From: Discostella pseudostelligera
Taxonomy: Eukaryota; Bacillariophyta; Thalassiosirophyceae; Thalassiosirales; Thalassiosiraceae
Reading direction: 5' to 3'
DNA length: 32,877 nucleotides
NCBI GenBank assembly: GCA_036940085.1
Contig: JALLBK010000159.1
Location: 1-32,877, forward strand
Shown: positions 10,086 to 20,000 of the stretch, piece after piece
Numbering within the stretch: position 1 is the first letter of the stretch
Layout: every line of letters begins with the position of its first letter
Notes under the pieces: model-generated
What the model saw: the letters and a program-made list of their open reading frames with translations, nothing else
What the model was told of the DNA's origin: nothing
Databases searched by the model: none
Translations under genes and position numbers: made by a program

Positions 10086-13000
10086 CTAACGCTGCTTCTT
10101 GAATGACAGTGTTGGAGCATGAAGTAGTTGACGCGACGTGGAACTTTTCAACGAGCCGCCCAATTTCGCGAGCGCCGCCGCCTTCTTTTTTTGCAATTCA
10201 GCCAGTTCTGCCTGCAGTCGTTCCGATTCAGAAACATTAGAGCTGGTATTCCTTGACGCCTCTTCCTTACTACCCGTTGCCTTTTTGTGTGCCGCAAGAG
10301 GATCAGGCATTCCAACTCTTAAATGGTTCGGAATGTTGACTGCCCTGTACTTTTTACCATCATTGTCTTCCTGTGTCGACGCATCCAATTTCCTTGTTTT
10401 GAAGTTGACGAACCCACTTTGTTTCCCTTCTTGGCACTCCATCTTCGCGTACTTGCTCAGCATGGACGATGCTTTCGCAAACCCTTGTATCTTTCGTGTA
10501 GGCTCAGGTATCATCTCATTTTGTCCTGCATTATCCGTCACGCCTAATAGTTCGTCGTCGTAGCCGAGGAAGTCATCGTATGATCTATCATCGTCTTCCA
10601 AACTCTCGCCGTCATCAAGCGGATTGTGGTGAAACTTCTTCTCCCCATACTGATGTTCTTTTCTTCCAGCATGTATCAATCGGTGGGAGTCGATAACAGT
10701 GGACATGCATTCGGATGCTTGTATGTTCCTCTCTACTTTGGCAGGATCCACACAGAAGTCACATGTTTTGTTGCATACAACGCTGGCGTCAATATTTTCT
10801 CCGAAGTGTCCAAGGACGCATTTTCTCTTGCACATGGGTTTAATGCAGTAGTTGACCATCCCTTCCAGCTCAACGAGACTGTGATCCTGTTGTTGATGAG
10901 TGAAAGAATCCATTTTGTCCTTCTTTCTTGCTGCACGCTCGGCATTCATCTTGACGAGGAAAGAAAATTTGGATGCATCGTCTTTTGAATAATAAAGAAT
11001 TGAGCACGACGGACGGCCATCACGGCCAGCTCTCCCTGACTCTTGGTAGAATCCCTCCAAACTCTTTGCCATTGTCCAATGAATCACGTATCGGACGTGC
11101 GGAAGATCGATGCTAGGAGAGGACATACCAATGTTTTGCATTCGCAGTCGTTAGGGCAGTCCACCATACAACTAATTACGAGATAAGAAACGAACATACC
11201 CCATCCCGAACGCGACGGTCGCCACAGCAACGCTGCACTTTCCATCGGTCCACTGCTTTTGAGTTTCCTCGCGTTCTGAATCCTTGAGTCCAGCATGATA
11301 GGCTAAGCAAGTTATTCCGGTAGCCTGGATATGATGATGTCTAATGTTTAGTACACTCTGTGTCTTCATACAAGCTGAACGCAGGTGATTACGAATGCTT
11401 ACCTTCGATATCATCATTGCGAGCGATTGACAATCTTCTCGTTTGTGCACATAAACAATGCCACTACATGGTTGGTTGTTCTTGCTCGCAGTCTCGTGTT
11501 GTCCCTTTACAACTGCCACGAGGTCCAGTATGGCCCCTTGCGGCTTCGTTGCATTCAATGAGTCTTTGAATCGAACTAAATGAGATTTATGTGCAAACAG
11601 TGGAGGTTAGCAGCTGAATACACACAATAACACATCACTTGGACATGAATTCACTCTTACCTTCGTATGAAACATTTTGGCGATTGAAAGTTCCCATTAT
11701 GCATGGAACCGATGCTTCCATTTTGAGTGTCTCCCGGATATCTTGGATGACTTTTGCAGTTGCTTTATCAAGGAAATAGAATTAGTTGAGGAGCCAAAGT
11801 GCACAGAAGCAGAAGAAAATGAAGTTCGGAGGACGCACCAGTGCCGGTGCAAGCTACGACGGGAACATCCGGAAATGCATCGCGTACCCATGTCAACTTT
11901 CGAAAAGCGGGCCGAAAGTCGTGGCCTATCGAGCACAGCAACAAGACCAGCGCAATGAACGTGTGATAAAACGGCGTCAGAGTCTATTGCGGACACAATC
12001 AAACGAGACCACATGAATCGAAACTCACCCCACGTTGACGCGCAGTGTGCCTCGTCTATTGCAAACAAGTACAGGCGGTTGGACTCGTATAGGTCAGTCA
12101 AAATAGCACGAAATCTATCTGTCTCGATGAGTTCTGGAGTACAATAGAGCAGCTGGATCGGCGTAACCTTAGACAATGTTTTATTTTTGTCCGCTCCTTT
12201 TTGCGCTTTCTTCTTGTCCAATTGCAATCGATTCAGTATCTCCTGTCTGGTCTTTGCATTGTGACTCGAGCTCAAGCATGCCGCAGTGTGAATTCCTCTT
12301 TTGAGTAAATTGTTTACTTGATCCATCATGAGAGCAATCAAAGGGCAAACTACAATTGTTACTTTCGACGTATCAGCGCAAACTTTTGTATTGGTAGATC
12401 CGCCGACCAATGCTGGAAGTTGGTAAACCAAACTTTTCCCACCGCCGGTGGCCATGACGACGATCGAGCTCTTCCACTGTAGGGTATTCATAACTGCAGT
12501 TTCTTGCAGGGGTCTTAGAGAATTGTGCTTGAAGGATTGTTGTAGAATGATGTTTGCACGTTCTAGAAGAGCTTCTGCCGTGGGTGTCGTGTGGGTGTAA
12601 ATATCGGTCAGTCTCTGATTGCTGCTGCTTCGCTCCGAGGTATGGTGATGCTGTCGTTTGGTGCCATCACGTTTTTCGCGCTCAACTTTATGCTCAGGAT
12701 TGTCATGAATCTCAATACTTGTCTTTGGCTTTGACTCCTTTTTTTCAGTCGACTTGGATTGATGTTTAGGGTAATTGTCACCGGCATCGCTGTGCAAAGA
12801 CTGCTTCTTACTGGGGGGAGGGTCGACAATAATACAATCATCGTCGCTGTCTCTCTCACCCTTGCTTCTAGATATATCTGTAACCAATATATTCATTCCG
12901 CACGTAATATCACTATCACCGCTTGCTTCCTGCAGAGAGTTTGTCCTCGCTGATGAATTACCGCTCGAAGCCAGGGTGGCATTCGTCTCCGCGGTTCGAC

Positions 13001-13295
13001 GGTCGATTCCATCGTTATGGCATGGAATACGTTTTGAAAAATCACCCCCACCTTCACTAATTAGCCTACGTCGCCGTCGACTGCGGTTAGATTCCATAAC
13101 ATCGCCGCGTCGGCGTCGGGCATTCTGAGAGTGATCTTCATCGGCAGCGGCAGCCACCCTCGGCGAGCAAATTTCTGTCAAGTCGATAATGACCGGCGCT
13201 ACTGCACCATTTGGACGGTGGACATCGCAAGCATGACATCGAACGGCGCGGTCGTTGATGTTAATGTAGGTGCATGTTTGGCAAATCCATGTCAT
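10086..13295 (-). CDS. RecQ-family DNA helicase with N-terminal RanBP2-type zinc finger
   Basis: A 3'-5' DNA helicase for repair and recombination in the nucleus (family knowledge). Six exons in translation order: 13295-12029, 11925-11839, 11762-11661, 11575-11403, 11324-11200 and 11112-10086; every intron is GT-AG and phases match, giving 926 residues. The N terminus has a zinc finger, WICQTCTY...CHACDVHRP (Cx2Cx10Cx2C). A long disordered, charged linker follows. The helicase core has RPLQETAV, Walker A MATGGGKS near 284, CPLIALMMDQ, DEAH near 413, TWG-HDFRPAF across intron 1, ACTGTATA across intron 2, VAFGMG-IDLPHVRYVIHW and QESGRAGRDG. The Cys-rich RecQ zinc site (CKRKCVLGHFGE...CDFC) follows. 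No HRDC domain is seen. I chose the Met at 13295 over 13421 because the extra 42 codons are the promoter motif cluster read through. Confidence 0.93.
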
Positions 13296-13751
13296 TTCTA
13301 TGAAAGTATCTATTGGATAGGGGAGTGCGTCGGCATCGGCACCGCCATCGTCACTCGTTCGATTGGCTGTGACCTTCCACGTGGCAGCGACCTCCCGCCA
13401 AAAGTATCTGCCACGTGGCACAAACGAGTACTCCTACGAACTAACAGCCTGAAAGAGCGCCGACGGCCGATGACGAGCAGTCGATGCAATACTATCTACC
13501 TAATATGACGTCGGTAAAGTTGTATTACAAACATTTAATGCTATTGAAAGATGTAAGTGGACTCGATGGAGGTAATACCACGAACTCGAGAATAATAACA
13601 AATAACACACCGGCTTTATCGGGTACGGCACAACAGTAGACCAACTAGTAATCAAGAGGTTTTATGGAAGATATGATCTGCATGAAGAGAGGTGCCATCG
13701 GAAGGTTGATGAAATAGTGAAGGCAATCAGAGAGGCTTTGCAGGGCTTTGC
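13296..13751. other. Intergenic: RecQ promoter and 3' flank of zinc-ribbon gene
   Basis: This holds the RecQ upstream elements at 13377-13418 and, to the right, about 300 bp with no reading frame or motif that I recognise. Both flanking genes are on the minus strand. Confidence 0.45.
13377..13418. promoter_or_regulatory. Inverted G-boxes flanking TCCCGCCAAAA, RecQ promoter
   Basis: A perfect 11-bp inverted repeat, CCACGTGGCAG at 13377-13387 and CTGCCACGTGG at 13408-13418, brackets TCCCGCCAAAA at 13393-13403. Each arm contains CACGTG. The unit lies 82-123 bp upstream of the RecQ start at 13295. An inverted CCAAT (ATTGG) is near 13362. Confidence 0.65.
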
Positions 13752-15189
13752 TCACACCGTTACATTTTCGGGGACCATGGGAGAGATGACTGGGAGTTGC
13801 ATTTCTGGTGCCTCTGCCTCCGGAGCGTCACCTTCAACCTCAGCTCCGCCATCCTTCGTCTTTTGGTTTGCATACCTGGTCGCCTGTTGTTGTCGGCAGC
13901 GGTCACACTTGGAAGAGTAGCCCTGAATTATTTGACGGAGAGAAAGGATAGGATTGGTTAGAAATTATGATAATGGAAATGCAGAAACATGCCGAGAGTA
14001 TCACAAATATCAAACCGATACACACCTTGACACCAAAATCGACCCATTTACGAAAGTTCTTGCATCCCTTACACCACTTGATATTCATCCCACTCGGATT
14101 AACAACCCAAATCGCCACATCACAGTTGTTGCAAACGCCCTTGTTTTGCTTGGGAATGGGAAACTCCGCTTCGTCACACATGACACAATTTCCATAGTAC
14201 CGAGCGGTGGGGAAGTTCACAAGTTGGCAGAATGCCGGGAGCTCAATGTTGGGTGCATTATCGATCTCGCACCGGGGTGGCAATGGTGGTGTCATCTTCA
14301 TGCATGGGACCGGAGCAGCCTTGGTCGTTTTGATGGGCTTCTGCTTCGATACCTCGCGCTCCGCTTTGGTGACACGTTGACCGGCTGCCGCTGGCGATAG
14401 AGTTGCCGGATTGGTCTTCTTCGCTCCACCAGGTTTCACATTCACGGCATCCTGCCCTGCAGCTGCAGCGCCCGCCTGACCATTGGCCATCAAATCCATG
14501 GCATTGGAGAGATGTTGGCTGCGGCTTCCCACCTCCGACCGGGCGAGCATTTGCAACTCCAGCGCCCGTGAGAAGCATTCATCCGAATTCATGGCGCGTA
14601 GCTGACCGCGGACTTCCGTCAGTAGACCCTCCCACACCGTCTTCTGCTTCTTGGCAGCAGACTCCCCATCCTCAAGTGGCTCGCCGGGGCGTTTCACGGC
14701 CACGTTCTGCTCGGCATGTCCCGCCGCCGCGGCGTGGACAAGGGCGCCCATGCCGACACTGTTCAATTGAAAGGAGGCGTCTTGAAGTAGTGTCTCCGGC
14801 CCTTGCCCATCCTCCGGCGTCTGGAAGTTTGACGCTTGATGGATCACTGGAACTTCGTTGTTGCTCATGGTAGATATTGCGTAGGAGATCGATGCTTCCG
14901 AAAATGCCGACGGGGTGATTGGGGTCGAAGATGCTGATAACGATGATGGCGACGGCGAGTTCAATGATGCAATGAATGCTTCACGGCCAGCGATTTGTGC
15001 GATGAATTTTGCTTTTTGGATTTGCTTTTGATGCTCAAATTCCTCGCCGAAGCGAATTCCAGGCGACACAACGGCGAAATTCGGAGAAGGGAGAGAAATG
15101 CAAATCGCTGATTGGTGGTGCTGGCGCGCAGAGAAATCTTCAACTTCGTCGGACAGACGGTCGCTGGAAGATTCGTGTGACGTCGCCAT
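13752..15189 (-). CDS. Cys-rich zinc-ribbon protein, probably nuclear
   Basis: Family not recognised. Two exons, 15189-14026 and 13922-13752, join in phase to give 444 residues. The first 150 residues are acidic and Ser-rich. The middle has a basic patch (AAKKQKTVWEGLL) that could be a nuclear signal, a helical stretch (GQLRAMNSDECFSRALELQ) and an Ala/Pro/Lys-rich linker. The C-terminal 110 residues carry four Cx2C pairs: CVMC, CNNC, CKGC and, after the intron, CDRC followed by RQQQATRYA. The spacing suggests two zinc-binding sites. It resembles Cx2C...Cx2CR zinc ribbons that bind nucleic acid or protein (inference). The frame is open to 15477; Met at 15303 is an alternative start, but 15189 leaves a normal divergent promoter for the dioxygenase at 15386. 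Confidence 0.7.
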
Positions 15190-15286
15190 TTCTGCATCCG
15201 ACGTCGCTTTCGCGATAAAGAAATCGCGAAAGAGATCGCCTGTGATCGCCAGAAGGTGACCGCGCCACTTTTTCGTCAGAATCTTT

Positions 15287-15296
15287 TCCCGCCGTT
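15287..15296. promoter_or_regulatory. TTTTCCCGCC core between divergent genes
   Basis: TTTTCCCGCC lies about 90 bp upstream of the dioxygenase start and about 100 bp upstream of the zinc-ribbon start at 15189. It matches the core found at other promoters here but has no CACGTG beside it, and it is coding if the longer zinc-ribbon start is used. Confidence 0.35.
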
Positions 15297-15385
15297 TTGT
15301 CATCGCATCCCAATCCAAATCCGGGCGAGCGATCTTCCGTCCCTCGCCGCTCGCCGTCGATCGGCGGTATCGGCAGACATAAAGA

Positions 15386-16486
15386 TTGCAAATCAATGGG
15401 ACGATGGTGGGTTCTCGTTCTTCCGCTTCCCTCCCTATCATTGATATAACCCCTTTGGTTCGGCTTGACGAACTCATTAACGACGGCTCCTTCAGTCTGC
15501 ATCATCTCCAAGATGAGCAGCTCAAGGCCGTCGCCGAGCAAATTTCACATGCCGTCGAAACTGTCGGATTCTTCGCAGTGACACATCATGGTGTCGATCC
15601 GGCGATAGTCAAAGATGCGTGGGATGAATCCAAGAATTTCTTCGACTTGGAACCCAAAAGTAAGGGTTCGGTCTCCATGACGAATGATTATCCCTACGGC
15701 TATGAAAATTACGAATCCCTTGGAATAAAGCGCAGTGCCACCTCTGCCGATGGTATCGATTCCAAAGAAACATTTTCCATTGGACCACATAATTCGAACA
15801 AGTCGGGTATGCCACCTCGAAAATTTCCACAAGATGCACCTGATACATTCTCCGTAGCCTTGTCGAATTATTTCGATATTATGGAACATCTTGCACGTAC
15901 ATTATTTCGTGGATTCGCATTAGCGTTGCAATTGGAGGATGTGAATTGGTTTCTACGCGAGGGGGTATTTGATGATGGACATCAGTGTGCATTGCGGATA
16001 TTGAATTATCCATCCATCAAATATAGGAAAAGCAAGGATGATGTGACGAAGGTGCACATTCGAGCGGGGGCACATACGGATTATGGTGCCATGACGATAT
16101 TGAAGAGTGGAGGGCCAGGATTGCAATTGAATTTGTCGCCGAAGACAGCGGATGACGAATATTCTTGGTTCGATGTTCCACACCTCCCTGATGCATTTAT
16201 CATCAACCTCGGCGATTTGATGCAACGGTGGACCAATGATCGTTGGATGAGTACTTTACATAGAGTGATTGCGGTGGCAGATGGCGATAGTTCTGATAAC
16301 GATGCGGATGGTGTTTTTGAAAGTGCTAGGAGACAGTCGATAGCATTCTTTGTCAATATAAATGGAGGAGCAACAATCTTGCCGTTTGATTCTTGTGTCG
16401 ACGAGGAGCATCCATCTCAGTATGATGCGATCACGGCAAGTGATTATCTAATACGACGACATGCCCAGTCGATGGGTATGAAATAG
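15386..16486 (+). CDS. 2-oxoglutarate/Fe(II)-dependent dioxygenase (isopenicillin-N-synthase-like)
   Basis: A single-exon gene of 366 residues. The N-terminal DIOX_N part reads LPIIDITPLVRLDEL and GFFAVTHHGVDPAIVKD. The double-stranded beta-helix core follows, with iron ligands His230 and Asp232 in AGAHTDYGAMTIL and His292 in STLHRV, and the 2-oxoglutarate-binding Arg316 and Ser318 in RRQSIAFF. LPDAFIINLGDLMQRWTNDR lies between the ligands as expected. All catalytic residues are present, so the enzyme should be active; oxidation of a small molecule is expected from the family, but the substrate cannot be told. There is no targeting sequence, so it is likely cytosolic. Met7 at 15404 is an alternative start. 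It is divergent from the zinc-ribbon gene. Confidence 0.9.
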   Translation: MQINGTMVGSRSSASLPIIDITPLVRLDELINDGSFSLHHLQDEQLKAVAEQISHAVETVGFFAVTHHGVDPAIVKDAWDESKNFFDLEPKSKGSVSMTNDYPYGYENYESLGIKRSATSADGIDSKETFSIGPHNSNKSGMPPRKFPQDAPDTFSVALSNYFDIMEHLARTLFRGFALALQLEDVNWFLREGVFDDGHQCALRILNYPSIKYRKSKDDVTKVHIRAGAHTDYGAMTILKSGGPGLQLNLSPKTADDEYSWFDVPHLPDAFIINLGDLMQRWTNDRWMSTLHRVIAVADGDSSDNDADGVFESARRQSIAFFVNINGGATILPFDSCVDEEHPSQYDAITASDYLIRRHAQSMGMK

Positions 16487-17077
16487 TTGGAGAGTTGATA
16501 GAGAACTGCTTGTGTATTGGACGCCCTCGTCGTTTCTGAGATACAACTCGAAGTTATCGGTCTCCATGTAAAGAATAGTGCACGATGTCAATACAGTTGC
16601 TCAGTCGATCCTTCCCACGCAACGTCATCCATGAGTACCGGTTAGTAGTAGAAGCCTCGTCGTCCCTTCATTCATCCATTTTCGATGCAACAGCCAATAT
16701 TATAATATCATGGGCACATTGATGAGCAATGAGCACCTGCACGCGGTCGTCGTCGCCTCCCAATCCTCTGCCACGTGTAAGTACGTACATTCTTCCCGCC
16801 AAAATTTCACATCTGTTATCTCTTCCCGCCAAATCTACAGCGGATTTCTTCCCGCCTAAGCCCTTCTGGATCGCCAGTGAAGATAATATTCTCCCACAAG
16901 CGAGCAGCCAAAGCAACACCAACCGTACCATGGGCAATGATACTGGCAATGCAGCGGCAGTAGTAGATAATTCCGCCACCACCCCCAAACAAGCAGTGAT
17001 ACTCTTAACCCACCTGTCGAAATAATAATTCCTAGATACGGCCTCTCCTCTAGATACTACGCCAACGCCAACACACA
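16487..17077. other. Intergenic with Sec7 gene promoter
   Basis: This lies between the dioxygenase stop and the Sec7 gene start, both on the plus strand. It contains the G-box/TCCCGCC cluster at 16772-16856. The related strings CCTAGATACG and CCTCTAGATACT lie near 17033 and 17048, and CCTCTAGATAC also occurs near 3996; the meaning is unknown. A 98-codon frame at 16729-17025 just reads through the motifs. Confidence 0.45.
16772..16856. promoter_or_regulatory. G-box and three TCCCGCC cores upstream of Sec7 gene
   Basis: CACGTG is at 16772-16777, inside CCTCTGCCACGTGT, which also occurs at the ATP10 cluster near 3819. TCCCGCCAAAA is at 16794-16804, TCCCGCCAAAT at 16824-16834 and TCCCGCC at 16850-16856, spaced 30 and 26 bp. 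They lie 220-310 bp before the ATG at 17078. Confidence 0.6.
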
Positions 17078-20000
17078 ATGCTCTCCTCTTTCTCCAAGTC
17101 CAAGGGGAGCAGCGCACCCAAATATAATGGATCCTCCACCTCAGTCGCAGTCGACGCTACTTCTACCACTACCACCGCCAAAGACTCTACGACAACAACG
17201 GTATCATCGCCCACCTCTCCCAACAGCAGCAGTATGAACAAACAACGATCCCAACATCGCTCGCTAATCACCGTCGTCCATGCCAAAACTCTAGCATTGG
17301 CGCGGACGGTACAAAAATATCCTCGAAAACATCGCGATATTAGTGTATTCTCCAATGGAGTATTGGGGGATGCTGTGGAGGCATTGGAGGAATTTAAAGA
17401 TGTAGAGTGGCCACCTCGTAGAGCAGAGATGGAGGAGATATTGAGCGCAGTGCCCGATTGGATGTGTCATAGTCATGTCGTTGGGGGGAGCACTACTACT
17501 ATGGGTAGTTCCATTAGTGGTAGCTCCGTGCGTTCCAAAGATGATGATTTTGACATTGAGAAAGAGCTGGCGCATGAGTTAGAACAGAAGGTTAGATTGA
17601 GTCCAAAGGTTTCGAGTGCTTCTATCACTGATATAGCTGACGAGGGAGACAATAAAGTGGAAGGGGATTGCACTTCTGCGGCGGTGGATGCCGCTTTGTG
17701 CAATGAGATGAACAGTGTTGACGTCAATGACGAAGAGGAGGCGAAAGACTTACACCAAGAGATGTTTCATGCAAAAAGTACCGATGAGAATAAAGTCGAG
17801 GGAGGCAGCAATAATAATAACTTGAAGGACGAGGTTGTGGTTGATGCACGTCTGAAACAAGCAGTGGATGCAGACGAACTAATATCCAACAAACGTCTCG
17901 AGACCATTGTTGATGAAGAAAAACCAATGGAAACTCCCCAATCACCCATCCTTTCACCAAACAATATCTCATTATCCAAAACTGCCGCAACAGCAACCAA
18001 TGCCAAGGTCGACGCAGCAGCAATGGAACCAATGCACCCAGCGGTAATCACCACTCTTCACGCACTAAGCTTGGTAATCTCTTCCGAATCCAAAACACCA
18101 AAAATGGCCGAGGTGGCATTGGAATGTATTACAATCTTAACCAATGGACGATATGTCAGTGGCATTGCGGGGGGTAGGATGAAGTTGGAAGTGCAGCGAC
18201 AGATGAGTGATACCGCGTCGGTGCCCAAGCAGGGACATCTGCCGGATCAGAGTCAGAGTGATGACCAAGGGCAGCAGCAGCAGGTGCTGGTGAGTGCAAA
18301 TGAGCGATTGAATGCCGGAGCAAAGGGACACGATGGTCGTGATGGCGGGCTATCCTTCTTAGGCTACGTCGTGGAATCTATAACGCGTGCATCAGATTCA
18401 CCATCCGATGCCGTTCAGGGAGCCATGGCCAAGGCCCTATTGGCAATCATGACCTGTCCCAAGTGTGGTGTACACGAGGCTGCCATGCTCCAGGCAGTAC
18501 GGAGTACATTCCATGTATATTTGGTTGGGAAGTCGACTAGTGGGAAAGAATTGGCCAAGAGGACATTGGTGGACATGTTAAAGTGTGTTTTCACTAGGAT
18601 GGAAGCATATGATATTGTATGCAAAGGCAGTAGTAGCGGCAGTACTGAAAGCTTCGAGGATGGGAAGAATGATACAGGTGAAAGTAGCACACCGAATGAC
18701 CCGAGTAAATGCGGGGAGGACGGTTCCTCGGAAACTGTCAACGCGGCAACATCAAATGGAACTGCGTCAGCAACGGATGCTGCTTCTACCTCTGTCGGGG
18801 TCTTTGCATCGCAATATCATACTGACAGCTACCTCCTCTTTCGAGCATTATGCAAGCTCAGCTCAAAAACACTCCCCGGTGATGAAAATGTAGCATCGTC
18901 GATTACTGGATTTGGATCTCTCGTCGGATCCTCCACAATGGGTGGATCCTTCTTCTCACCCACTCCCGTCGTCGACCCCCTCGCTCTGAGTTCCAAGNCC
19001 ACAATGGGTGGATCCTTCTTCTCACCCACTCCCGTCGTCGACCCCCTCGCTCTCAGTTCCAAGATATTGAGTTTGGACTTGATTCTGGCAGTATTTGAAC
19101 ACTGCGGTGATGCTTTTAAGAATGGTGAAAAATTCGTTTATGCAGTTCAGAGCTATTTGTGTGTGAGCTTATTGAAGAATTGTATGAGTAATCAGACTGT
19201 GGTGGCTCATCTATCGTTGAAGATTTTCCTTTTGCTGGTGAGTGAAAATACTGTATTTACATCATGGATCAGCGTCACTTAGAACATATGTATGCTCAAC
19301 AACATTTCGTCGGGTATCCTCATCGCATTGTAGGTTCGAAAGTTCAAGACACATCTTAAATCAGAAATAGAAGTATTCGTGGCCAATATTTTCCTTCGCG
19401 TACTCGAATCTCCAAACTCACCATTCGAGCAAAAGTTATTGGTACTCGAGGCTCTGAGAGCACTCTGTGCGGATCCACAAATGCTGACGCAGCTTTTCTT
19501 GAATTATGATTGCGACTTCGATGCGGTTGATTTGTACAAAGATATAGTTCATCACGTAACGAGAATAAGTGCCAAGGCGGTCGCCCCCAAGGCGACGGTA
19601 GGCAATGGTACTGTGACAAAAAAGAGTGCTGATCAGGAGTTGGAGTTGAGTCGGACTGGATTAGAGGTATTGGTGGTCATTTTACGAAGCTTCTTGAAGT
19701 CGCTTGGATTGCCGGGGGGAGATGATGTGGACGAATCAGATGGTTCGTCGTCGTTCTCACTGTTAAGGCAGAGTCTTAAGATAGACATAGGAGAGAATAT
19801 AACGGTGGATGATATCAGCGCGGAAAGGAATTCGTTGAGAGAGAGCAGCGAAGTATCCCTTGATAAGACGGATATCTCCGAAGGTCAATCGAGAGACAGC
19901 GCCATGGGGGAACTACAATCATCGGCATCGGATGTGGCTGGAAAGATTGTCGACGCCTTCGACAAGAAGCGCTTGGCGCAACAGCACTTTGAGATTGGTT

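Noticed and set aside
13296..13421. N-terminal extension of RecQ
   Set aside because: These 42 codons coincide with the inverted G-box/TCCCGCC block, so a promoter is the simpler reading.
14403..14873. Plus frame rich in Pro, Arg and Ser
   Set aside because: Shadow of the zinc-ribbon gene on the other strand; composition follows the GC-rich template.
16729..17025. Plus frame of 98 codons before the Sec7 gene
   Set aside because: It is made of the repeated promoter motifs and has no conserved features.
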